NCBI RefSeq assembly: GCF_028583425.1
Contig: NC_072790.1
Location: 8,414,552-8,478,551 of the forward strand
Origin: Eublepharis macularius
Taxonomy: Eukaryota > Chordata > Lepidosauria > Squamata > Eublepharidae
Reading direction: 5' to 3'
DNA length: 64,000 bases
Position 1 is the first letter of the stretch, and every line of letters starts with the position of its first letter. The notes beneath the pieces were generated by a model that worked only from the letters and a program-made list of their open reading frames with translations, searched no databases and was not told the DNA's origin. This document shows, one piece after another, positions 53,574 through 64,000 of this stretch. The position numbers and the translations under genes are program-made.

Positions 53574-56500
53574 TGACAGAAGGACTCAGAGACTGGAATG
53601 ACAGGCCCCTGACTGGAATGAAGGGCCCTGGGTGTGACAGAAGGGCTCAGGGACTGGAATGACAGGCCCCTGACTGGAATAACGGACCCTAGATGTGCCA
53701 GAAGGGCTCGGGGACTGGAATGACAGGCCCCTGACTGGAATAACGGCCCCTGGGTGTGCCAGAAGGGCTCTGGGACTGGAATGACAGGCCCCAGACTGGA
53801 ATAACAGCCCCTGGGTGTGCCAGAAGGGCTCTGGGACTGGAATGACAGGCCCCATGCTGGAATGACGACCCCTGGGTGTGCCAGAAGGGCTCTGGGACTG
53901 GAACGACAGGCTCTGTGCTGGAATGACGGCCCCTAAGTGTGACAGAAGGGCTCAGGGACTGGAATGACAGGCCCCTGACAGGAATGACGGGCCCTGGGTG
54001 TGCCAGAAGGGCTCGGGGACTGGAATGACAGGCACCTGACTGGAATGATGGCCCCTGGGTGGGCCAGAAGGGCTCTGGGACTGGAATGACAGGCCCCTGA
54101 CTGGAATGACGACCCCTGGGTGTGACAGATGGGCTCTGGGACTGGAATGACAGGCTCTATGCTGGAATGAAGGACCCTGGGTGTGACAGAAGGGCTCTGG
54201 GACTGGAATGACAGGCCCCTGACTGGAATGACGGGCCCTGGGTGTGACAGAAGGGCTCGGGGACTGGAATGACAGGCCCCATGCTGGAATGACGGACTCT
54301 GGGGGTGCCGGAAGGGCTTGGGGACTGGATTGACAGGCCCCATGCTGGAATGACGGCCCCTGGGTGTGACAGAAGGGCTCGGGGACTGGAATGACAGGCC
54401 CCATGCTGGAATAACGGCCTCTGGGGGTGCCAGAAGGGCTCTGGGACTGGAATGACAGGCCCCTGACTGGAATGATGGTCCCTGGGTGTGCCAGAAGCAC
54501 TCTGGGACTGGAATGACAGGCCCCAGACTGGAATAATGGCCACTGGGTGTGCCAGAAGGGCTCTGGGACTGGAATGACAGGCCCCAGACTGGAATGACGG
54601 CCCCTGGGTGTGCCAGAAGGGCTTGGGGACTGGATTGACAGGCCCCATGCTGGAATGACGGCCCCTGGCTGTGCCAGAAGGGCTCTGGGACTGGAATGAC
54701 AGGCTCTGTGCTGGAATGACGGCCCCTGGGTGTGCCAGAAGGGCTCTGGGACTGGAATGACAGGCCCCAGACTGGAATGACGACACCTGGGTGTGCCAGA
54801 AGGGCTCGGGGACTGGATTGACAGGCCCCATGCTGGAATGACGGCCCCTGGGTGTGCCAGAAGGGCTCTGGGACGGGAATGACAGGCCCCTGACTGGAAT
54901 GAAGGGCCCTGGGTGTGCCAGAAGGGCTCTGGGACTGGAATGACAGGCCCCTGACTGGAATAAAGGCCCCTGGGTGTGTGAGAAGGGCGCTGAGACTGGA
55001 ATGACAGGCCCCTGACTGGAATGACGGGTCCTGGGTGTGACAGAAGGGCGCTGAGATTGGAATGACAGGCACCTGACTGGAATGATGGCCCCTAGGTGTG
55101 ACAGAAGGACTCAGAGACTGGAATGACAGGCCCCTGACTGGAATGAAGGGCCCTGGGTGTGACAGAAGGGCTCAGGGACTGGAATGACAGGCCCCTGACT
55201 GGAATAACGGACCCTAGATGTGCCAGAAGGTCTCGGGGACTGGAATGACAGGCCCCTGACTGGAATAACGGCCCCTGGGTGTGCCAGAAGGGCTCTGGGA
55301 CTGGAATGACAGGCCCCAGACTGGAATAACAGCCCCTGGGTGTGCCAGAAGGGCTCTGGGACTGGAATGACAGGCCCCATGCTGGAATGACGACCCCTGG
55401 GTGTGCCAGAAGGGCTCTGGGACTGGAACGACAGGCTCTGTGCTGGAATGACGGCCCCTAAGTGTGACAGAAGGGCTCAGGGACTGGAATGACAGGCCCC
55501 TGACAGGAATGACGGGCCCTGGGTGTGCCAGAAGGGCTCGGGGACTGGAATGACAGGCACCTGACTGGAATGATGGCCCCTGGGTGGGCCAGAAGGGCTC
55601 GGGGACTGGAATGACAGGCCCCTAACTGGAATGACGACCCCTGGGTGTGACAGATGGGCTCTGGGACTGGAATGACAGGCTCTATGCTGGAATGAAGGAC
55701 CCTGGGTGTGACAGAAGGGCTCTGGGACTGGAATGACAGGCCCCTGACTGGAATGACGGGCCCTGGGTGTGCCAGAAGGGCTCGGGGACTGGAATGACAG
55801 GCCCCATGCTGGAATGACGGACTCTGGGGGTGCCGGAAGGGCTCTGGGACTGGAATGACAGGCCCCTGACTGGAATGACGGGCCCTGGGTGTGACAGAAG
55901 GGCTCGGGGACTGGAATGACAGGCCCCATGCTGGAATGACGGCCTCTGGGGGTGCCAGAAGGGCTCTGGGACTGGAATGACAGGCCCCTGACTGGAATGA
56001 TGGTCCCTGGGTGTGCCAGAAGCACTCTGGGACTGGAATGAAAGGCCCCAGACTGGAATAATGGCCACTGGGTGTGCCAGAAGGGCTCTGGGACTGGAAT
56101 GACAGGCCCCAGACTGGAATGACGGCCCCTGGGTGTGCCAGAAGGGCTTGGGGACTGGATTGACAGGCCCCATGCTGGAATGACGGCCCCTGGCTGTGCC
56201 AGAAGGGCTCTGGGACTGGAATGACAGGCTCTGTGCTGGAATGACGGCCCCTGGGTGTGCCAGAAGGGCTCTGGGACTGGAATGACAGGCCCCAGACTGG
56301 AATGACGACACCTGGGTGTGCCAGAAGGGCTTGGGGACTGGATTGACAGGCCCCATGCTGGAATGACGGCCCCTGGGTGTGCCAGAAGGGCTCTGGGACG
56401 GGAATGACAGGCCCCTGACTGGAATGAAGGGCCCTGGGTGTGCCAGAAGGGCTCTGGGACTGGAATGACAGGCCCCTGACTGGAATAAAGGCCCCTGGGT

Positions 56501-56624
56501 GTGTGAGAAGGGCGCTGAGACTGGAATGACAGGCCCCTGACTGGAATGACGGGTCCTGGGTGTGACAGAAGGGCGCTGAGATTGGAATGACAGGCTCCTG
56601 ACTGGAATGATGGCCCCTGGGTGT
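53574..56624. repeat. Higher-order repeat of 25 units (1525 bp), two copies
   Basis: The pattern of variant units starting near 53574 recurs 1525 bp later, exactly 25 x 61. Matching marks include the AAGTGTGACAG variant at about 53935 and 55460, GACAGATGGGCTC at about 54124 and 55649, and GGTGCCGGAAGG at about 54305 and 55830. The copies are not identical, so the duplication is recent but not brand new. Confidence 0.75.
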
Positions 56625-58260
56625 GAGAGAAGGGCTCGGGGCCTGGATTGACAGACCCCATGCTGGAATGACGGCCCCTGGGTGTTCCAGAAGAGTTCGG
56701 GGACTGGAATGACAGGCCCCAGACTGGAATAACAGCCCCTGGGTGTGCCAGAAGGGCTCTGGGACTGGAATGACAGGCCCCATGCTGGAATGACGACCCC
56801 TGGGTGTGCCAGAAGGGCTCTGGGACTGGAACGACAGGCTCTGTGCTGGAATGACGGCCCCTAAGTGTGACAGAAGGGCTCAGGGACTGGAATGACAGGC
56901 CCCTGACAGGAATGACGGGCCCTGGGTGTGCCAGAAGGGCTCGGGGACTGGAATGACAGGCACCTGACTGGAATGATGGCCCCTGGGTGGGCCAGAAGGG
57001 CTCGGGGACTGGAATGACAGGCCCCTGACTGGAATGACGACCCCTGGGTGTGACAGATGGGCTCTGGGACTGGAATGACAGGCTCTATGCTGGAATGAAG
57101 GACCCTGGGTGTGACAGAAGGGCTCTGGGACTGGAATGACAGGCCCCTGACTGGAATGACGGGCCCTGGGTGTGCCAGAAGGGCTCGGGGACTGGAATGA
57201 CAGGCCCCATGCTGGAATGACGGACTCTGGGGGTGCCGGAAGGGCTCTGGGACTGGAATGACAGGCCCCTGACTGGAATGACGGGCCCTGGGTGTGACAG
57301 AAGGGCTCGGGGACTGGAATGACAGGCCCCATGCTGGAATGACGGCCTCTGGGGGTGCCAGAAGGGCTCTGGGACTGGAATGACAGGCCCCTGACTGGAA
57401 TGATGGTCCCTGGGTGTGCCAGAAGCACTCTGGGACTGGAATGAAAGGCCCCAGACTGGAATAATGGCCACTGGGTGTGCCAGAAGGGCTCTGAGACTGG
57501 AATGACAGGCCCCAGACTGGAATGACGGCCCCTGGGTGTGCCAGAAGGGCTTGGGGACTGGATTGACAGGCCCCATGCTGGAATGACGGCCCCTGGCTGT
57601 GCCAGAAGGGCTCTGGGACTGGAATGACAGGCTCTGTGCTGGAATGACGGCCCCTGGGTGTGCCAGAAGGGCTCTGGGACTGGAATGACAGGCCCCAGAC
57701 TGGAATGACGACACCTGGGTGTGCCAGAAGGGCTTGGGGACTGGATTGACAGGCCCCATGCTGGAATGACGGCCCCTGGGTGTGCCAGAAGGGCTCTGGG
57801 ACGGGAATGACAGGCCCCTGACTGGAATGAAGGGCCCTGGGTGTGCCAGAAGGGCTCTGGGACTGGAATGACAGGCCCCTGACTGGAATAAAGGCCCCTG
57901 GGTGTGTGAGAAGGGCGCTGAGACTGGAATGACAGGCCCCTGACTGGAATGACGGGTCCTGGGTGTGACAGAAGGGCGCTGAGATTGGAATGACAGGCTC
58001 CTGACTGGAATGATGGCCCCTGGGTGTGAGAGAAGGGCTCGGGGCCTGGATTGACAGACCCCATGCTGGAATGACGGCCCCTGGGTGTTCCAGAAGAGTT
58101 CGGGGACTGGAATGACAGGCCCCTGACTGGAATGAGGGGCCCTGGGTGTGCCAGAAGGTCTCGGGGACTGGAATGACAGGCCCCTGACTGGAATGAAGGA
58201 CCCTGGGTGTGACAGAAGGGCTCTGGGACTGGAATGACAGGCCCCTGACTGAAATGACGG
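55458..58260. repeat. Higher-order repeat of 23 units (1403 bp)
   Basis: From about 55458 the same series of variant units reappears 1403 bp downstream (23 x 61), starting near 56861 with the same AAGTGTGACAG, GACAGATGGG and GGTGCCGGAAGG marks. A two-unit difference from the 25-unit period suggests an internal loss. Confidence 0.7.
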
Positions 58261-61200
58261 GCCCTGGGTGTGACAGAAGGGCTCGGGGACTGGAATGACA
58301 GGCCCCATGCTGGAATGACGGACTCTGGGGGTGCCGGAAGGGCTCTGGGACTGGAATGACAGGCCCCTGACTGGAATGACGGGCCCTGGGTGTGACAGAA
58401 GGGCTCGGGGACTGGAATGACAGGCCCCTGACTGGAATGACGGGTCCTGGGTGTGACAGAAGGGCGCTGAGATTGGAATGACAGGCTCCTGACTGGAATG
58501 ATGGCCCCTGGGTGTGAGAGAAGGGTTCGGGGCCTGGATTGACAGACCCCATGCTGGAATGACGGCCCCTGGGTGTTCCAGAAGGGCTCGGGGACTGGAA
58601 TGACAGGCCCCTGACTGGAATGAGGGGCCCTGGGTGTGCCAGAAGGTCTCGGGGACTGGAATGACAGGCCCCTGACTGGAATGACGGGCCCTCGGTGTGC
58701 CAGAAGGGCTCGGGGACTGGAATGATGGCGCCTGGGTGTGCCAGAAGGGATCGTGGACTGGATTGACAGGCCCCCTTGCTGTAATGACGACACCTGGGTG
58801 TGACAGAAGGGCTCAGGGACTGGAATGACAGGCCCCTGACTGGAATAACGGCCCCTAGATGTGCCAGAAGGGCTCGGGACTGGAATGACAGGCCCCTGAC
58901 TGGAATAACGGCCCCTGGGTGTGCCAGAAGGGCTTTTGGGACTGGAATGACAGGCCCCCAGACTGGAATAACAGCCCCTGGTGTGCAAGAAGGGCTCTGG
59001 GACTGGAATGACAGGCCCCATGCTGGAATGTCGACCCCTGGGTGTGCCAGAAGGGCTCTGGGACTGGAACGACAGGCTCTGTGCTGGAATGACGGCCCCT
59101 AAGTGTGACAGAAGGGCTCAGGGACTGGAATGACAGGCCCCTGACAGGAATGACGGGCCCTGGGTGTGCCAGAAGGGCTCGGGGACTGGAATGACAGGCA
59201 CCTGACTGGAATGATGGCCCCTGGGTGGGCCAGAAGGGCTCTGGGACTGGAATGACAGGCCCCTGACTGGAATAACGACCCCTGGGTGTGACAGATGGGC
59301 TCTGGGACTGGAATGACAGGCTCTATGCTGGAATGAAGGACCCCTGGTGTGACAGAAGGGCTCTGGGACTGGAATGACAGGCCCCTGACTGGAATGACGG
59401 GGCCCTGGGTGTGACAGAAGGGCTCGGGGACTGGATTGACAGACCCCATGCTGGAATGACGGCCCCTGGGTGTTCCAGAAGGGCTCTGGACTGGAACGAC
59501 AGGCTCTGTGCTGGAATGACGGCCCCTAAGTGTGACAGAAGGGCTCAGGGACTGGAATGACAGGCCCCTGACAGGAATGACGGGCCCTGGGTGTGCCAGA
59601 AGGGCTCGGGGACTGGAATGACAGGCACCTGACTGGAATGATGGCCCCTGGGTGGGCCAGAAGGGCTCTGGGACTGGAATGACAGGCCCCTGACTGGAAT
59701 AACGACCCCTGGGTGTGACAGATGGGCTCTGGGACTGGAATGACAGGCTCTATGCTGGAATGACGGCCTCTGGGGGTGCCAGAAGGGCTCTGGGACTGGA
59801 ATGACAGGCCCCTGACTGGAATGATGGTCCCCTAGGTGTGCCAGAAGGACTCTGGGACTGGAATGACAGGCCCAGACTGGAATAATGGCCACTGGGTGTG
59901 CCAGAAGGGCTCTGGGACTGGAATGACAGGCCCCAGACAGGAATGACGGCCCCTGGGTGTGCCAGAAGGGCTTGGGGACTGGATTGACAGGCCCCATGCT
60001 GGAATGACGGCCCATGGGTGTGCCAGAAGGGCTCTGGGACTGGAATGACAGGCCCCTGACTGGAATGACGGGCCCTGGGTGTGACAGAAGGGCTCGGGGA
60101 CTGGAATGACAGGCCCCATGCTGAATGACGGACTCTGGGGGTGCCGGAAGGGCTCTGGGACTGGAATGACAGGCCCCTGACTGGAATGACGGGCCCTGGG
60201 TGTGACAGAAGGGCTCGGGGACTGGAATGACAGGCCCCATGCTGGAATGACGGCCTCTGGGGGTGCCAGAAGGGCTCTGGGACTGGAATGACAGGCCCCT
60301 GACTGGAATGATGGTCCCTAGGTGTGCCAGAAGGACTCTGGGACTGGAATGACAGGCCCCAGACTGGAATAATGACCACTGGGTGTGCCAGAAGGGCTCT
60401 GGGACTGGAATGACAGGCCCCCAGACAGGAATGACGGCCCCTGGGTGTGCCAGAAGGGCTTGGGGACTGGATTGACAGGCCCCATGCTGGAATGGACGGC
60501 CCATGGGTGTGCCAGAAGGGCTCTGGGACTGGAATGACAGGCTCTGTGCTGGAATGACGGCCCCTGGGTGTGCCAGAAAGGGCTCTGGGACTGGAATGAC
60601 AGGCCCCAGACTGGAATGACGACACCTGGGTGTGCCAGAAGGGCTCGGGGACTGGATTGACAGGCCCATGCTGGAATGACGGCCCTGGGTGTGCCAGAAG
60701 GGCTCTGGGACTGGAATGACAGGCCCCTGACTGGAATGAAGGGCCCTGGGTGTGCCAGAAGGGCTCTGGGACTGGAATGACAGGCCCCTGACTGGAATAA
60801 AGGCCCCTGGGTGTGTGAGAAGGGCGCTGAGACTGGAATGACAGGCCCCTGACTGGAATGACGGGTCCTGGGTGTGACAGAAGGGCGCTGAGACTGGAAT
60901 GACAGGCTCCTGACTGGGAATGATGGCCCCTGGGTGGTGAGAGAAGGGCTCGGGGCCTGGATTGACAGACCCCATGCTGGAATGACGGCCCCTGGGTGTT
61001 CCAGAAGGGCTCGGGGACTGGAATGACAGGCCCCTGACTGGAATGAGGGGCCTGGGTGTGCCAGAAGGTCTCGGGGACTGGAATGACAGGCCCCTGACTG
61101 GAATGATGGGCCCTCGGTGTGCCAGAAGGGCTCGGGGACTGGAATGATGGCGCCTGGGTGTGCCAGAAGGGCTCGTGGACTGGATTGACAGGCCCCATGC

Positions 61201-64000
61201 TGGAATGACGACACCTGGGTGTGCCAGAAGGGCTTGGGGACTGGATTGATAGGCCCCATGCTGGAATGACAGCCCCTGGGTGTGCCAGAAGGGCTCTGGG
61301 ACTGGAATGACAGGCCCCTGACTGGAATGAAGGGCCCTGGGTGTGCCAGAAGGGCTCTGGGACTGGAATGAGAAGCCCCTGACTGGAGTGAATGGCCCTG
61401 GGTGTGAGAGAAGGGCTTGGGGACTGGAATGACAGGCCCATGACTGGAATGATGGCCCCTGGGTGTGACAGAAGGGCTCTGGGAGTGGAATGACAGGCCC
61501 CTGACTGGAAGGACGGGCCCTGGGTGTGACAGAAGGGCTCTGGGACTGGAATGACAGGCCCCTGACTGGAATGACGGGCCCTGGGTGTGACAGAAGGGCT
61601 CGGGGACTGGAATGACAGGCCCCTGAGTGGAATGACGGCCTCTGGGGGTGCCAGAAGGGCTCTGGGACTGGAATGACAGGCCCCTGACTGGAATGATGGT
61701 CCCTGGGTGTGCCAGAAGGGCTCTGGGACTGGAATGACAGGCCCCAGACTGGAATAACGGCCACTGGGTGTGCCAGAAGGGCTCGGGGACTGGAATGACA
61801 GGCCCGTGACTGGAATTATGGCCCCTGGGTGTGCCAGAAGGGCTCTGGGACTGGATTGACAGGCCCCATGCTGGAATGACGGCCCCTGGGTGTGCCAGAA
61901 GGGCTCGGGGACTGGAATGACAGACCCCTGACTGGAATGACGGGCCCCGGGTGTGCCAGAAGGGCTCGGGGACTGGAATGACAGGCCCCTGACTGGAATG
62001 ACGGGCCCTCGGTGTGTCAGAAGGGCTCTAGGACTGGAATGACAGGCCCCAGACTGGAATGACGACACCTGGCTGTGCCAGAACGGCTTGGGGACTGGAT
62101 TGACAGGCACCATGCTGGAATGACGGCCCCTGGGTGTGCCAGAAGGGCTCTGGGACTGGAATGACAGGCCCCTGACAGGAATGACGGGCCCTGGGTGTGC
62201 CAGAAGGGCTCGGGGACTGGAATGACAGGCCCCTGACTGGAAAGATGGTCCCTGGGTGGGCCAGAAGGGCTCTGGGACTGGAATGACAGGGCCGTGACTG
62301 GAATGATGGTCCCTGGGTGTGCCAGAAGGGCTCTGGGATTGGAATGACAGGCCCCAGACTGGAATAACGGCCACTGGGTGTGCCAGAAGGGCTCTGGGAC
62401 TGGAATGACAGGCCCCAGACTGGAATGACGGCCCCTGGGTGTGCCAGAAGGGCTTGGGGACTGGATTGACTGGCCCCATGCTGGAATGACGGCCCCTGGG
62501 TGTGCCAGAAGGGCTCTGGGACTGGAACGACAGGCTCTGTGCTGGAATGCCGGCCCCTGGGTGTGCCAGAAGGGCTCTGGGACTGGAATGACAGGCCCCT
62601 AACTGGAATTATGGCCCCTGGGTGTGCCAGAAGGGCTCGGGGACTGGATTGACAGGCCCCATGCTGGAATGACGGCCCCTGGGTGTGCCAGAAGGGCTCG
62701 GGGACTGGAATGACAGGCCCCTGACTGGAATTACGGGCCCTGGGTGTGCCAGAAGGGCTCTGGGACTGGAATGACAGGCCCCTGACTGGAATGACGGGCC
62801 CTCGGTGTGCCAGAAGGGCTTGGGGACTGGATTGATAGGCCCCATGCTGGAATGACGGCCCCTGGGTGGGCCAGAATGGCTCTGGGACTGGAATGACAGG
62901 CCGCTGACTGGAATGAAGGGCCCTGGGTGTGAGAGAAGGGCTCTGGGACTGGAATGACAGGCCCATGACTGGAATGATGGTCCCTGGGTGTGCCAGAAGG
63001 GCTCTGGGACTGGAATGACAGGCCCCTGACTGGAATGACGGGCCCTCGTTGTGCCAGAAGGGCTCGGGGACTGGAATGACAGGCCCCTGACTGGAATGAC
63101 GGTGCCTGGGTGTGCCAGAAGGGCTCGTGGACTGGATTGACAGGCCCCATGCTGGAATGACGGCCCCTGGGTGTGCCAGAAGGGCTCTGGGACTGGAATG
63201 ACAGGCCCCTGACTGGAATGAAGGGCCCTGGGTGTGTCAGAAGGGTCAGGGACTGGAATGACAGGCACCTGACTGGAATGACGGGCCCTGGGTGTGCCAG
63301 AAGGGCTCTGGGACTGGAATGACAGGCCCCAGACTGGAATAACGGCCACTGGGTGTGCCAGAAGGGCTCTGGGACTGGAATGACAGGCCCCAGACTGGAA
63401 TGACGGCCGCTTGGTGTGCCAGAAGGGCTTGGGGACTGGATTGACAGGCCCCATGCTGGAATGACAGCCCCTGGGTGTGCCAGAAGGGCTCTCGGATTGG
63501 AATGACAGGCCCCAGACTGGAATGACGGGCCCTGGGTGTGCCAGAAGGGCTCTGGGACTGGAATGACAGGCCCCATGCTGGAATGACAACCCCTGGGTGT
63601 GCCAGAAGGGCTCTGGGACTGGAACGACAGGCTCTGTGCTGGAATGACGGCCCCTGGGTGTGCCAGAAGAGCTCTGGGATTGGAATGACAGGCCCCTGAC
63701 TGGAATCATGGCCCCTGGGTGGGCCAGAAGGGCTCGGGGACTGGATTGACAGGCCCCATGCTGGAATGACGGCCCCTGGGTGTGCCAGAAGGGCTCTGGG
63801 ACTGGAACGACAGGCTCTGTGCTGGAATGACGGCCCCTAAGTGTGACAGAAGGGCTCAGGGTCTGGAATGACAGGCCCCTGACAGGAATGACGGGCCCTG
63901 GGTGTGCCAGAAGGGCTCGGGGACTGGAATGACAGGCACCTGAGTGGAATGATGGCCCCTGGGTGGGCCAGAAGGGCTCTGGGACTGGAATGACAGGCCC

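Larger units (their letters stand above)
52611..64000. repeat. 61-bp GC-rich minisatellite array, about 187 units, continuing past the window
   Basis: The unit is about GGGACTGGAATGACAGGCCC, then CTGACTGGAATGACGGCC, then CCTGGGTGTGCCAGAAGGGCTCT, 61 bp in all. From 52611 to the last base no other sequence interrupts it. Most units keep exact length to about 58.7 kb; from about 58.7 to 62 kb one-base gains and losses are common. The unit contains two related halves (GACTGGAATGACAGG and GACTGGAATGACGG), so it arose from a roughly 20-bp dimer plus a spacer. Read on the minus strand the unit has no stop codon in any frame, which yields frames up to about 900 codons. I do not regard them as genes. 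Confidence 0.97.

Noticed and set aside
59750-62479. Minus-strand reading frame of over 900 codons, and several others above 300 codons between 52.7 and 63.7 kb
   Set aside because: The 61-bp unit has no stop codon on that strand in any frame, so long frames are expected by construction. There is no start context, no non-repeat domain and no splice structure.
1-64000. CRISPR array or bacterial features
   Set aside because: The window is vertebrate nuclear DNA; the only regular array has 61-bp contiguous units with no spacer structure.

Overview
This is vertebrate nuclear DNA, almost certainly from a squamate reptile. Spliced host genes sit in AT-rich DNA crowded with a lizard-type repeat set: L2-like, BovB/RTE and L1 LINE pieces, tRNA-headed SINEs, several families of palindromic hAT-like MITEs, and a BEL/Pao fossil. 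A gecko is possible, but the sequence alone does not settle the species.

Only two host genes could be supported, both on the minus strand. SNRPB2 (U2 snRNP protein B'') can be assembled exon by exon into a complete 225-residue protein, coding 47194 down to 37574. Its non-coding first exon lies in a CpG island near 48.2-49.6 kb. OTOR (otoraplin, MIA family) lies directly downstream and assembles into a 132-residue secreted SH3-like protein, coding 29230 down to 24093, with a last coding exon of only eight codons. SNRPB2 followed by OTOR on the same strand is also the mammalian order, so this is an old syntenic block. The genes are functionally unrelated: one is a spliceosome component, the other an inner-ear/cartilage secreted factor.

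Layout: 1-24 kb is gene-free DNA downstream of OTOR. It holds a 5'-truncated L2-like LINE at 7.8-9.66 kb with a 200-bp MITE inside it, a BovB piece at 13.75-14.57 kb, an L1 with an inverted 5' part at 19.6-20.6 kb, and many MITEs and SINEs. 24-29.2 kb is OTOR. 29.3-37.3 kb is the OTOR-SNRPB2 interval, with a 679-bp hAT-like element bearing a perfect 8-bp target duplication and two hammerhead-ribozyme-like folds at 31.65 and 31.98 kb. 37.3-49 kb is SNRPB2. Its third intron carries an unusual composite insertion at 42.9-44.76 kb: a BEL/Pao integrase fossil between two perfect 107-bp inverted copies of a hammerhead-bearing, Penelope-like tail repeat, the whole flanked by a 14-bp direct repeat. 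49.6-52.6 kb is sparse. 52.61 kb to the window end is one tandem array of a 61-bp, GC-rich unit, at least 11.4 kb or about 187 units, with higher-order repeats of 25 and 23 units. The very long minus-strand reading frames there come from a stop-free repeat unit, not from genes.

The most interesting signals are the hammerhead-like motifs, especially the three-stem fold at 31976-32047, the inverted-repeat composite in the SNRPB2 intron, and the higher-order minisatellite.
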